A stretch of 64,000 nucleotides of DNA from Flavobacterium limnosediminis JC2902 (GTDB lineage: Bacteria; Bacteroidota; Bacteroidia; Flavobacteriales; Flavobacteriaceae). Where the stretch lies: NCBI RefSeq assembly GCF_000498535.1, contig NZ_AVGG01000001.1, positions 62,001-126,000 of the forward strand, written 5' to 3'. Shown one piece after another: positions 18,125 to 26,275 of the stretch. The translations under genes were made by a program, and so were the position numbers. The notes beneath the pieces were generated by a model. The model made no database searches, had not been told where the DNA came from, and saw only the letters and a list, made by a program, of their open reading frames with translations. Position 1 is the stretch's first letter. Each line of letters begins with the position of its first letter.

Positions 18125-18727
18125 ATGAAGATACTCAGCCAGAAAAAAAACTTTGTGCTACGGGAAATAAAAATCACCGATACAAAACTTTTCTGCAGCG
18201 TAACCAAATTCGGAAATACTAACGAAATTGACATCCCCTTTGAAAACGTAGATGGAGAAAAAAATTCCTACAAAACAACCAACACCTACTTCCTTTTAAT
18301 CGCTTTCGTTCTTTGCTTATCAGCAGTGGTTACTTTAGTCTCAACGTTTAAGGAAACTAAAATACAGACAGTAGCCACAGTGATTTGTTTTAGCCTGGCA
18401 CTGCTGTTCTTCATTCTTTATTGGTTTTCACGTGCCGACTTCTGACAAATCAAACTGAGTGATGGCAACAGCATCCTGATCCATAAAATAATCCCGAATG
18501 AAGAGACCGTTACTGCTTTCATTGAGGAAATTATCAAAACACGCAGCACCTATTTAAGGGAAAATTATGCCACAATAGATGAAAATCTGGATTATGAGAG
18601 TCAACTAAACAATTTTAAATGGCTGAAGTCCATCAAGGCAATATCAAAAAAAGAATATGATAAAAAATATTCCGAATTAAAAAAAATCATCGGTCCGTCC
18701 GACTCCAGCATAGGCTTTACCAAATGA
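18125..18727 (+). pseudogene. two-helix membrane protein gene interrupted by one in-frame TGA
   Basis: The frame from the ATG at 18125 runs 106 codons to a TGA at 18443-18445, then continues in the same frame with no further stop for 93 codons to TGA at 18725. The downstream part has normal protein-like composition: beta-type SDGNSILIHKIIPNEETV, a helix TAFIEEIIKTRSTYL, and a terminal SHOCT-like segment (FKWLKSIKAISKKEYDKKY). Upstream are a short beta-rich start and two membrane helices (FLLIAFVLCLSAVVTLV and VATVICFSLALLFFILYW). The intact product would be about 200 residues, perhaps a PH-like fold split by a membrane hairpin. One base change (CGA or TGG to TGA) explains the break. It may be a real nonsense mutation or a sequencing error; a truncated 106-residue product is also possible. 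I do not recognise the family. Confidence 0.7.
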
Positions 18728-18804
18728 TTCAGAATCAAAAACAAATTGCTTTATTCTTGTTTTCTTACATTTTTTTCTATCTTTAATTCCGTAAAAATCA
18801 ACTT

Positions 18805-19143
18805 ATGGAAATCAATCAGCACGAATTGTATGAATATGCGAGGCAGCGTTTGAAACAAAAAAAACGTTTGTATTTTCATTTCGTTTTGTTCTTTGTTGGC
18901 AGTATTTTTATGATTGTTGCCAATAAATTACTCAACATTAAACCTGAAACCGACTGGTATCAATGGGGCATTACCATTTGGGGCTTTCTTTTCATACTTC
19001 ATTTTATCCGTGTTTTCATCACCGACAGTTTCATGAACAAAAAATGGGAACGCGCCCAAATCGACAAATTAGTCATGAAACAGGAACGAAAATTAGAACA
19101 AATCGAAAAAGAATTCAACCAAAAAAACAACATTTCACAATAA
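18805..19143 (+). CDS. small 2TM-domain membrane protein
   Basis: A 112-residue protein of the 2TM domain family (PF13239 type): an amphipathic start (MEINQHELYEYARQRLKQKK), two membrane helices (FHFVLFFVGSIFMIVANKLL and WGITIWGFLFILHFIRVFI), then a basic, charged helical tail (KWERAQIDKLVMKQERKL). In other proteins of the phylum this domain is attached to histidine kinases or LytTR regulators; here it stands alone. Its role is unknown. The stop codon overlaps the ATG of folA (TAATG), so the two are translationally coupled. Confidence 0.85.
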   Translation: MEINQHELYEYARQRLKQKKRLYFHFVLFFVGSIFMIVANKLLNIKPETDWYQWGITIWGFLFILHFIRVFITDSFMNKKWERAQIDKLVMKQERKLEQIEKEFNQKNNISQ

Positions 19144-19631
19144 TGATTACCTTAATAGCCGCAGCTGCAGAAAACAATGCTCTAGGAAAAGACAACAACT
19201 TACTCTGGCATCTTCCGGATGACTTCAAAAGGTTTAAGCAAATCACCACGGGACATCACATTATCATGGGAAGAAAAACTTTCGAAAGTTTCCCTAAACC
19301 ATTGCCCAACAGAACCCACGTGATTATTACCCGACAGGAAAACTACGATGTCCCTGAAGGCTGTCTTGTCGTAAATTCATTGGAAAAAGCAATTGCTGTT
19401 TGCCCGAAGGAAGAAGAAGAAATTTTCATCATTGGTGGCGGTGAAATCTACACGCAATCCATGAAAATTGCCGATAAAATCGAACTCACCCGGGTTTTTA
19501 CTGCTCCGGAAGCCGACACTTTTTTTCCGGAAATCAATTTAGAAGAATGGAAATTAACATTTGAAGAATTTCATACCAAGGACGAAAAACACGCTTTTGA
19601 TTTTTCATTCCTGACTTACGTCCGCCTATAA
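19143..19631 (+). CDS. folA: dihydrofolate reductase
   Basis: NADPH-dependent reduction of dihydrofolate to tetrahydrofolate, the target of trimethoprim. The start at 19143 (overlapping the 2TM gene's stop by one base) gives 162 residues beginning MITLIAAAAENNALGKDNNL, the normal DHFR opening; the open frame continues upstream but only as antisense-like overlap. Motifs: LLWHLPDDFKRFKQIT with the catalytic acidic residue, HHIIMGRKTFESFPKPLPNR for NADPH binding, and IFIIGGGEIYTQSM with the conserved Gly-Gly. Works with thyA on the same strand upstream. Confidence 0.97.
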   Translation: MITLIAAAAENNALGKDNNLLWHLPDDFKRFKQITTGHHIIMGRKTFESFPKPLPNRTHVIITRQENYDVPEGCLVVNSLEKAIAVCPKEEEEIFIIGGGEIYTQSMKIADKIELTRVFTAPEADTFFPEINLEEWKLTFEEFHTKDEKHAFDFSFLTYVRL

Positions 19632-19664
19632 AAAAGACATCCCGATAAAAAATTATCGGGATGT
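19631..19664 (-). terminator. hairpin between folA and the convergent membrane gene
   Basis: Perfect 12-bp stem ACATCCCGATAA (19637-19648) with TTATCGGGATGT (19653-19664) and a 4-nt loop. The T-tract is on the minus strand side, so it best serves the minus-strand gene ending at 19707, though it also stops folA read-through. Confidence 0.8.
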
Positions 19665-19706
19665 TCAAACTAACAAACTAAAATGTATCTAACCTAACGT
19701 TTCGGA

Positions 19707-20069
19707 TTATCCAAGCGAAAACACCTGATAACATAAAATAAAAATCACCGCCGTCAATAATAAACCTGTTATGAATAATATAACATTGGCGAATTTCTGA
19801 GAATACTTCTCAAAGAAGCCTTTAATACCAAATACCACAAAAGTACTAAAGACAAAAAAAACTAAAATTTCCAAAAACAAATTTAACCCAAAGAACGTTT
19901 GCGGCACCCCTGTACCAGCTGTACCTAAAAAAATACTGCTGTTGATGCTTTCCACAAGAACAAATGAGATTACAAGTGCCAGTAATACCCATTTAATTTC
20001 CGATGACAAAAGCTTAGACAACATATCAGATTGTTTGTATGATGACTGTAAAGTTGCAACGAATTGCAA
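19707..20069 (-). CDS. hypothetical three-helix membrane protein
   Basis: A 120-residue (or 105 from the ATG at 20024) protein I do not recognise. Three likely membrane helices are visible: WVLLALVISFVLVES, NLFLEILVFFVFSTFVVFGI and ANVILFITGLLLTAVIFILC, with a glycine/threonine loop between the first two and a basic loop between the last two. No catalytic motif or lipobox. It is flanked by its own terminator and lies between two plus-strand genes, convergent with folA and divergent from menG. Composition is typical of a real membrane protein, but there is no functional clue. Confidence 0.6.
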   Translation of the reverse strand: MQFVATLQSSYKQSDMLSKLLSSEIKWVLLALVISFVLVESINSSIFLGTAGTGVPQTFFGLNLFLEILVFFVFSTFVVFGIKGFFEKYSQKFANVILFITGLLLTAVIFILCYQVFSLG

Positions 20070-20101
20070 TACAAAACAATCACTGAAATAGTGTATTTTG
20101 C

Positions 20102-20121
20102 CATCACCGAAATTGGTGATG
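20102..20121. repeat. 7-bp inverted repeat in a divergent promoter region
   Basis: CATCACC (20102-20108) and GGTGATG (20115-20121) around a 6-nt loop, with no T-tract. It lies between the divergent starts at 20069 and 20243, so it could be an operator; too short to be sure. Confidence 0.3.
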
Positions 20122-20216
20122 CTCTTAGCTTGTTTGCTTCATAATGAATGAGAACGTTTGTCTTAACGATTTAAAATTACAATTATTTCATTAGATGTAT
20201 ATGATAAAGATTGTAT

Positions 20217-20224
20217 TATCTTTG
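20217..20224 (+). promoter_or_regulatory. -7 promoter box of the menG-porT unit
   Basis: TATCTTTG, 18 nt upstream of the ATG at 20243, matching TAnnTTTG. Confidence 0.5.
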
Positions 20225-20242
20225 TACAAATTAATTTAATCG

Positions 20243-20974
20243 ATGAACGACAACATCACTCCTTACAAAGCTTCCAATCTGGGTAAAAAAGAACAGGTTA
20301 CCAAAATGTTTGATACCATATCCGGTAATTATGACAACCTTAACAGGGTAATTTCTTTTGGGATTGATGTAAAGTGGAGAAAAAATGTTTTAAAACTCAT
20401 CGCTGAAAAAAATCCTGCAACCATTCTTGATATCGCCACAGGAACAGGCGATCTGGCCATCCTGATGACCAACACCAATGCCGAAAAAATCATCGGATTG
20501 GATATTTCCGAAGGAATGCTGGAGGTCGGAAAACAAAAGGTAGCCCAGAAACAATTAAGCGATAAAATCGAAATGGTTTTGGGGGACTCCGAAAAAATTC
20601 CTTTTGAAGACAATCATTTTGATGCCATAACGGTAGCGTTCGGTGTTCGTAATTTTGAGAATCTGGAATTGGGTCTCTCTGAAATCCTTCGTGTCCTGAA
20701 ACCAAATGGACGTTTTGTAATTCTTGAAACCTCCGTACCCACCAAATTCCCGTTCAAACAGGGCTATCATTTCTACACCAAAAACATCCTTCCGCTTATC
20801 GGCAAACTGTTCTCAAAAGACAAAGTAGCTTATTCATATCTGTCGGAATCAGCCTCACATTTTCCTTACGGAGAAGCCTTAAACAATATTTTGCGAAAAG
20901 TTGGGTTTATAGATGTTAAAGACATGCCGCAAACCTTTGGAGTGGCAACCATTTATTCGGCTTCAAAAAAATAA
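20243..20974 (+). CDS. menG: demethylmenaquinone methyltransferase (UbiE/MenG)
   Basis: SAM-dependent methylation of demethylmenaquinone to menaquinone, the last step of quinone synthesis. The 243-residue protein has the family opening with [20 protein letters not shown], the SAM-binding glycine motif [50 protein letters not shown] and the C-terminal [15 protein letters not shown]. The enzyme can act in both menaquinone and ubiquinone synthesis; Bacteroidota make menaquinone, so menG is the better name here. The T9SS gene porT begins one base after its stop, so the two are co-transcribed. Confidence 0.95.
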   Translation: MNDNITPYKASNLGKKEQVTKMFDTISGNYDNLNRVISFGIDVKWRKNVLKLIAEKNPATILDIATGTGDLAILMTNTNAEKIIGLDISEGMLEVGKQKVAQKQLSDKIEMVLGDSEKIPFEDNHFDAITVAFGVRNFENLELGLSEILRVLKPNGRFVILETSVPTKFPFKQGYHFYTKNILPLIGKLFSKDKVAYSYLSESASHFPYGEALNNILRKVGFIDVKDMPQTFGVATIYSASKK

Positions 20975-20975
20975 T

Positions 20976-21680
20976 ATGAAAAAGTTTTTTGTTTTACTAA
21001 GTTTAATCACCTGTATAAACGGTTTTTCCCAGCCAGGAATTGGCATGTTTGGTAAAAATCCGATTATCAATCTTGAGAATTTCGACAAACAACGGGTTCA
21101 CTGGGGGTATTATTTAGGATTCAATTCATACGATTTCAAATTTGATTACATCGAACCCGATAAAGACATTGAAGTACAATCCACAACCGGATTTAATGTG
21201 GGACTTATCGGAAACCTCCGTATCATGGAATATCTGGATTTGCGTTTCGAACCCGGATTGTATTACGCACAGCGTAATTTAGTCTATCCGAACATTGAAG
21301 ATCCGTTTGACAGACTACGCGAAGTCAAATCAACTTATATCAATTTCCCTTTACTTTTGAAGTTCTCCTCGAAAAGAATCGGCAACATCCGACCTTATAT
21401 CGTGGGAGGTATTTCAGAATCAATGAATTTAGGAAGTAATTACAAAGCCAAAGACGACAATTACAACGAACGCTTCCGTATGCAAAAAATGACCACCAAC
21501 TATGAAGTGGGATTCGGTATTGACCTCTATTTTGAATATTTCAAATTTTCGCCTTCCATAAGAGGAATCTTCGGCCTTAACGATGAACTTATCCGTGACA
21601 ATACGCCAGACAGCCCTTGGACAGGAAATGTAGATTCAATGAAAACCAGAGGTGTTTTTATCAATTTTGCATTCCACTAA
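20976..21680 (+). CDS. porT: PorT-family type IX secretion system protein
   Basis: Outer-membrane beta-barrel protein required for T9SS function, called PorT in Porphyromonas gingivalis and SprT in Flavobacterium. The start at 20976 gives a signal peptide (MKKFFVLLSLITCINGFSQ) and a 234-residue protein; a longer frame into menG is not needed. It shows amphipathic strands typical of 8-stranded barrels: VHWGYYLGFNSYDFKFDY, GFNVGLIGNLRIMEYLDLRF, EPGLYYAQRNLVY, TYINFPLLLKFSSKRIGN, and it ends in an aromatic-terminated strand (GVFINFAFH). The position directly after menG agrees with the gene order I recall for flavobacteria. It gives context to the T9SS sorting tail on the LRR protein encoded at 11912. 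Confidence 0.88.
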   Translation: MKKFFVLLSLITCINGFSQPGIGMFGKNPIINLENFDKQRVHWGYYLGFNSYDFKFDYIEPDKDIEVQSTTGFNVGLIGNLRIMEYLDLRFEPGLYYAQRNLVYPNIEDPFDRLREVKSTYINFPLLLKFSSKRIGNIRPYIVGGISESMNLGSNYKAKDDNYNERFRMQKMTTNYEVGFGIDLYFEYFKFSPSIRGIFGLNDELIRDNTPDSPWTGNVDSMKTRGVFINFAFH

Positions 21681-21703
21681 GAACACAATTTCATATTTCC
21701 GGT

Positions 21704-22432
21704 TTACCCGAGCCGTTTGAATTCACTCAGAATAATAGCTGTAGCTGTGGCTACGTTTAAACTTTCCGTTTGCTGCAGATCTCCAAAACGGGGTATAGAA
21801 AGCCTGTTTGGCGTTAACTTTTCAATCTCCGCAGAAATTCCGTTCGCTTCATTACCCATAACAAGAATCCCTTCTTTCGGCAACTGTGTTTTGTAAATAG
21901 AAGCCCCATCCATATAGGTCCCGAAAACAGGAAGTTTCGTTTCTCCCAAAAATTTTGCAATATCATCATAGGCAACTGCCACACGCGTTATCGACCCCAT
22001 AGTGGCCTGAACCACTTTCGGATTATAGACATCCACGGTTTCCATCGAACACACGAGCTGTGTCACACCAAACCAATCACACAAACGCACTATGGTTCCC
22101 AAATTCCCGGGATCCCGAATATCGTCAAGCGCCACGATAAGCCCTTTTTCCACAACTGAACGTTCGGCAGGAATTTTAAACAATGCCAGACAGGTATTCG
22201 GAGTGGTTAAGGCCGATACTTTTTTCAGTTCGGCTTCCGATATAAAAGAAATTTTATTTTTGAGAACATTCTGAAAATCATCCGCCGTCGTAAAAATATG
22301 CTCCAGCTCAAAATTGGAATTCAGCAATTCCTGTATTACCTTTACCCCTTCGGCAAAAAACAACTGATGTTGTTTTCGGTACTTTTTTTGCTGTAAACTT
22401 GTAATTAGTTTTATTTGGTTTTTACTAAGCAT
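21704..22432 (-). CDS. TrmH/SpoU-family RNA 2'-O-methyltransferase
   Basis: SAM-dependent methyltransferase of the SPOUT class acting on rRNA or tRNA. The start at 22432 (MLSKNQIKLITSLQQKKYRK) gives 242 residues; an earlier ATG at 22627 would run back through the divergent gene. The N-terminal substrate-binding domain (about residues 1-100) is of the SpoU_sub_bind type (HQLFFAEGVKVIQELL). The knotted catalytic domain has all three motifs: DDIRDPGNLGTIVRLCDWFG, VMGNEANGIS and the terminal ESLNVATATAIILSEF. The exact nucleotide modified cannot be deduced. It is divergent from tamL with only 37 bp between start codons, so its promoter must overlap the tamL coding sequence. Confidence 0.9.
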   Translation of the reverse strand: MLSKNQIKLITSLQQKKYRKQHQLFFAEGVKVIQELLNSNFELEHIFTTADDFQNVLKNKISFISEAELKKVSALTTPNTCLALFKIPAERSVVEKGLIVALDDIRDPGNLGTIVRLCDWFGVTQLVCSMETVDVYNPKVVQATMGSITRVAVAYDDIAKFLGETKLPVFGTYMDGASIYKTQLPKEGILVMGNEANGISAEIEKLTPNRLSIPRFGDLQQTESLNVATATAIILSEFKRLG

Positions 22433-22441
22433 AAAAAAACG

Positions 22442-22449
22442 TATTTTTG
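22442..22449 (+). promoter_or_regulatory. -7 promoter box of tamL
   Basis: TATTTTTG in the 37-bp divergent gap, 20 nt before the TTG start at 22470. It supports a very short leader. Confidence 0.4.
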
Positions 22450-22469
22450 ACCGACCTTTTGTTATCGAT

Positions 22470-25031
22470 TTGAAAAAGAATTCACCAAAAATAGCACTAT
22501 TATTTTTATTGAGTGCAATTATATACTCCTGTTCCCTTGTAAAAAGAGTTCCGGAAGGCAAGCTCCTGTTAACTAAAAGCAACATTTTGGTTAATGACAA
22601 GAAAACAAAAGAAGAAATCGTTGTCAACCAACAGTATCAAAAACCCAACAGTGCTTTATTGTTAGGATTTCCACTCCGGCTTCATATGTACAATCTGGCC
22701 AAAAAAAATCCGGATTCTTCCTATCATGTATGGCTGGAAAGAAAACCCAACCGTCATAAAAATTTAGCCGCCTTTCTTTCCGAGAGACAGGTTGAACGCC
22801 TCGGAAAATCGTTTGTGGTTACAGGAATAAGCAATTTTCTGAAGAAAAACGGTGAGCCTCCCGTTATCGTCGACGAAAAAAAGGCAGAAAAAACCAAAAA
22901 CCGCTTTTTAGCTTATTACTTCAATAAAGGGTATTTCAAAACCAAAGTCGGTTATAAAATCGATACCTTAAAAAACAAACGCGGACATATCCAATATTCC
23001 ATCGAAACCGGGAAACCATATATTGTTGACACCATCACGGCCGATGTGGAAACACCGCAACTCGATTCATTGTACCATAAAATCAGTAAAAGGTCATTAA
23101 TAAAAACCGGGAAACAATACGATTCCAAAGACTTCATAGACGAACGAAAACGTATTTCAACGTATTTCAGGGATAATGGAGCTTACAAATTTCAGGAAAC
23201 GAATATTTCTTATAATGTCGACACCATCAAAACAGACCACAAAGCCAATGTCGAAGTACTGATTGAAAACCAGACCATCAAAACGGGCGACTCTCTGATA
23301 AAAACACCTTTCAAATTATACAAAATAAGTGAAGTCAACATATTCACAGACAGCAATGCGGGCAAAAACAAATTAAAAATCGCCGACAGCATTACCCATA
23401 AAAACATGAACCTTTACAGTTCGGACAAACTGGCGTATCGTCCTAAAGCCATCACAGATGCAATTTTCATCACAAAAGGAAGCACCTTCAGCGATACCAA
23501 ACGAACGTTAACATCCCGCGCATTAAACAACCTGCGCATTTTCAACTACCCTTCCATTGAATATGTGGAAGACGAAAGGGATTCAACCGGAACTTCCCTG
23601 ATAACCAACATCGTCCTGAGCCCTCGAAAAAGATACAGTTGGATTCCGGCTGTGGATTTCATGCACTCGAACATTCAGGATTTCGGAATCGCAGGAAACA
23701 TGACATTTACCTGGCGAAACGTTTTCAGAGGAGCAGAAATTTTGGATATTTCAACAAGAGGAAACATTGGTTCTTCAAAAGACATGGCCAATCCAAAAGG
23801 GGTATTTTTTAATATTTCCGAATATGGAGCTGATATGAAACTGACGATACCAAGAATTTTATTTCCGATAAAAACCGAAGGAATAATTCCGAAAACAATG
23901 TTCCCCTCCACCATTGCAAGCGTAGGTTTTTCACGACAACGGAATATCGGTTTGGATAAAGAAAATTTTTCCGGAATATTCAATTACAACTGGATTCCGA
24001 AAAAAAACAATTCCGCCCGATTCGACTTGTTCAACATCCAGTACGTAAGAAACCTGAATCCGCAAAACTACTTTAATGTTTATGAATCGTCCTATGACAC
24101 TTTGAACGATTATGCACAGGTTTACAACACCAATCCGGGCAACGTAGACGAGAACGGTAACCTTACCATTGAAGATGGAGGTGCTGACAATTTCATCAAT
24201 GACGTACTGACAGGACAAACTACGCTTACTCCGGAGGACGAAGTATACAAAGACATCCGAAGCATTGATGAAAGACAAAACCGTCTTACGGAAAACAACC
24301 TGATATTCGCCACCAATTTCACCTATACGAAGTCAAGCAAAACCGATATTCTGGACAATTCCTTCAGCATTTTCAAAACAAAAATAGAATCTGCCGGAGC
24401 ATTTTTGGATCTGATGTCCAACCTTGGCAATCCATCCCTTAGCGAAAACGGCAAAAAGACTTTCTTAAATGTGGAATATTCCCAATATGTGAAAACCGAA
24501 TTCGATTTTATCAAATATTGGGATTTGGGAAGAAGAAAAGTGTACGCTATGAGAGGTTTCTTCGGAATTGCCATCCCTTACGGAAATGCCGACAATATCC
24601 CGTTTTCGCGAAGTTATTACGGAGGGGGTTCCAACGACAACAGAGCTTGGGAATCGTACGGTTTGGGTCCGGGTACCAGCGGTGGTGTCAACGATTTTAA
24701 TGAGGCGAACATGAAAATTGCCTTCAGTGCCGAATACCGTTTTAATCTCTTCGGAAAATGGAATGCCGCCTTATTTGCCGATGCAGGAAACATCTGGAAC
24801 ATTTGGGATAATGTTGAAGACGAACGCTACACTTTCAACGGATGGAAATCCCTAAAGGACATAGCCTTAGGCACCGGACTGGGGATTCGCTATGATTTCG
24901 GTTTTTTTGTTGGTCGATTGGATTTAGGGTTTAAGACCTATAACCCGGCCAAACCTCAGAGCGAACGTTGGCTTAAAGACGTGCGCTTTGACAAGTCAGT
25001 TATAAATATTGGAATTAATTATCCGTTCTAA
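22470..25031 (+). CDS. tamL: TamL-type Omp85 outer-membrane assembly lipoprotein
   Basis: BamA/TamA-superfamily protein of 853 residues. The frame opens at a TTG (22470); no ATG lies upstream in the gap. The N-terminus is a lipoprotein signal with Cys21 (LLFLLSAIIYSC), the mark of TamL, the Bacteroidota lipid-anchored relative of TamA. Residues about 30-400 contain POTRA-like modules (repeated segments such as AYYFNKGYFKTKVGYKIDTL and RISTYFRDNGAYKFQETNIS). The C-terminal half is the Omp85 barrel: SRSYYGGGSNDNRAWESYGL is the conserved (V/I)RG(Y/F)-loop region and the protein ends in an aromatic strand (INIGINYPF). It should help insert outer-membrane proteins, working with TamB. Gene symbol is assigned from architecture rather than from a comparison. 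Confidence 0.85.
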   Translation: MKKNSPKIALLFLLSAIIYSCSLVKRVPEGKLLLTKSNILVNDKKTKEEIVVNQQYQKPNSALLLGFPLRLHMYNLAKKNPDSSYHVWLERKPNRHKNLAAFLSERQVERLGKSFVVTGISNFLKKNGEPPVIVDEKKAEKTKNRFLAYYFNKGYFKTKVGYKIDTLKNKRGHIQYSIETGKPYIVDTITADVETPQLDSLYHKISKRSLIKTGKQYDSKDFIDERKRISTYFRDNGAYKFQETNISYNVDTIKTDHKANVEVLIENQTIKTGDSLIKTPFKLYKISEVNIFTDSNAGKNKLKIADSITHKNMNLYSSDKLAYRPKAITDAIFITKGSTFSDTKRTLTSRALNNLRIFNYPSIEYVEDERDSTGTSLITNIVLSPRKRYSWIPAVDFMHSNIQDFGIAGNMTFTWRNVFRGAEILDISTRGNIGSSKDMANPKGVFFNISEYGADMKLTIPRILFPIKTEGIIPKTMFPSTIASVGFSRQRNIGLDKENFSGIFNYNWIPKKNNSARFDLFNIQYVRNLNPQNYFNVYESSYDTLNDYAQVYNTNPGNVDENGNLTIEDGGADNFINDVLTGQTTLTPEDEVYKDIRSIDERQNRLTENNLIFATNFTYTKSSKTDILDNSFSIFKTKIESAGAFLDLMSNLGNPSLSENGKKTFLNVEYSQYVKTEFDFIKYWDLGRRKVYAMRGFFGIAIPYGNADNIPFSRSYYGGGSNDNRAWESYGLGPGTSGGVNDFNEANMKIAFSAEYRFNLFGKWNAALFADAGNIWNIWDNVEDERYTFNGWKSLKDIALGTGLGIRYDFGFFVGRLDLGFKTYNPAKPQSERWLKDVRFDKSVINIGINYPF

Positions 25032-25044
25032 GTATAGAAATTAT

Positions 25045-25052
25045 TATTTTTG
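25045..25052 (+). promoter_or_regulatory. -7 promoter box of fbaA
   Basis: TATTTTTG, 25 nt upstream of the ATG at 25078. Confidence 0.5.
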
Positions 25053-25077
25053 TCACCTAAAATAAAATTACAACACA

Positions 25078-26145
25078 ATGGCTCACAATATCAAACCCGG
25101 AGTTGCTACCGGAGATCAGGTTCAGGAAATCTTTAACTACGCAAAAGAAAAAGGCTTTGCCTTACCCGCTATAAACGTTACAGGATCAAGTACTGTAAAC
25201 GGTGTTATGGAAACTGCTGCAAAATTAAATGCACCTGTAATTATACAGTTTTCAAATGGTGGATGTCTTTACAATGCTGGAAAAGGCCTATCAAACGAAA
25301 ATGAAAGAGCAGCTATTTTAGGCGGTATTGCCGGAGCAAAACACATTCACACTTTAGCCGAAGCGTATGGTGCAACCGTAATTCTTCACACAGACCATTG
25401 CGCTAAAAAATTATTACCTTGGATTGACGGTTTATTGGAAGCCAGCGAAAAGCACTTTGCCGAAACAGGAAAACCATTGTACAGTTCTCACATGATTGAT
25501 TTGTCTGAAGAACCGATTACAGAAAATATCGAACTTTGCAAAGAATACCTGAAACGCATGAGCAAAATAGGTATGACCTTAGAAATCGAATTGGGAATTA
25601 CCGGCGGTGAAGAAGACGGAGTGGACAATTCTGATGTAGACAGTTCAAAACTATACACACAACCGGAAGAAGTAGCTTATGCTTATGAAGAACTGATGAA
25701 AATCAGTCATCGTTTCACTATTGCTGCAGCCTTTGGAAATGTACACGGTGTTTACAAACCGGGTAACGTAAAACTGACTCCGAAAATCTTAAAAAATTCT
25801 CAGGAGTACGTACAACAAAAATTCAACACAGGAAACAATCCGGTTGATTTCGTTTTCCACGGAGGTTCGGGTTCCACATTAGAGGAAATCAGAGAAGCGA
25901 TTTCATACGGAGTAATCAAAATGAATATTGATACCGATTTACAGTTTGCATTCACAGAAGGTGTTCGTGATTATATCACAGACAAAATCGACTACTTGAA
26001 AACACAAATCGGAAATCCGGAAGGAGACGATGTTCCGAATAAAAAACATTACGATCCGAGAAAATGGATGCGTGAAGGAGAATTAACATTCAACAAACGA
26101 TTAGAGCAGGCTTTCGCCGATTTAAATAACGTTAATACACTTTAA
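25078..26145 (+). CDS. fbaA: fructose-bisphosphate aldolase, class II
   Basis: Zinc-dependent aldolase of glycolysis and gluconeogenesis, cleaving fructose 1,6-bisphosphate to DHAP and glyceraldehyde 3-phosphate. At 355 residues it is of the long type A, like E. coli FbaA. Zinc and substrate motifs: HTDHCAKKLLPWIDGLL, LEIELGITGGEEDGVDNSD, IAAAFGNVHGVYKPGNVKL, FVFHGGSGSTLEEIREAISY and KMNIDTDLQFAFTEGVRDY. The conserved ending RKWMREGE is present. It has its own -7 box and is followed by a repeat-filled 130-bp spacer before accD. Confidence 0.97.
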   Translation: MAHNIKPGVATGDQVQEIFNYAKEKGFALPAINVTGSSTVNGVMETAAKLNAPVIIQFSNGGCLYNAGKGLSNENERAAILGGIAGAKHIHTLAEAYGATVILHTDHCAKKLLPWIDGLLEASEKHFAETGKPLYSSHMIDLSEEPITENIELCKEYLKRMSKIGMTLEIELGITGGEEDGVDNSDVDSSKLYTQPEEVAYAYEELMKISHRFTIAAAFGNVHGVYKPGNVKLTPKILKNSQEYVQQKFNTGNNPVDFVFHGGSGSTLEEIREAISYGVIKMNIDTDLQFAFTEGVRDYITDKIDYLKTQIGNPEGDDVPNKKHYDPRKWMREGELTFNKRLEQAFADLNNVNTL

Positions 26146-26275
26146 TTAGAAGTTAGAAATCAGAATTTAGAAATCAGAAGTTTGAAGTTTGAAATTAGAA
26201 GTTCTCTAAATTCTTGCTCCTTAATTCACAATTCTAAATTCACAATTCTAAATTCATAATTCTAAATTTAAAATT
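26146..26275 (+). repeat. period-14 repeats of opposite polarity in the accD leader
   Basis: The whole fbaA-accD spacer is simple repeat. The left part has TTAGAAATCAGAA at 26153-26165 and again at 26167-26179. The right part has three tandem copies of a 14-mer, ATTCACAATTCTAA, at 26224-26265 (third copy with one change). TTAGAA on the left is the reverse complement of TTCTAA on the right, so the two halves can fold into one long imperfect hairpin in the accD 5' leader. Confidence 0.75.

Noticed and set aside
18443-18445. TGA read as selenocysteine or as a recoded tryptophan
   Set aside because: No known selenoprotein family fits, I see no SECIS-like hairpin immediately downstream, and other genes in the window use TGA as a normal stop.
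18963-19142. Longer FolA starting inside the 2TM gene
   Set aside because: DHFR proteins begin at the MITLIAAA-type start; the upstream stretch overlaps the 2TM protein out of frame.
20102-20121. Hairpin near 20110 as an intrinsic terminator
   Set aside because: The stem is only 7 bp and there is no T-run on either strand, and both flanking genes start rather than end there.
26146-26275. The accD leader repeats as a CRISPR array
   Set aside because: The 14-base period leaves no spacers and the copies are imperfect; they are simple tandem repeats.
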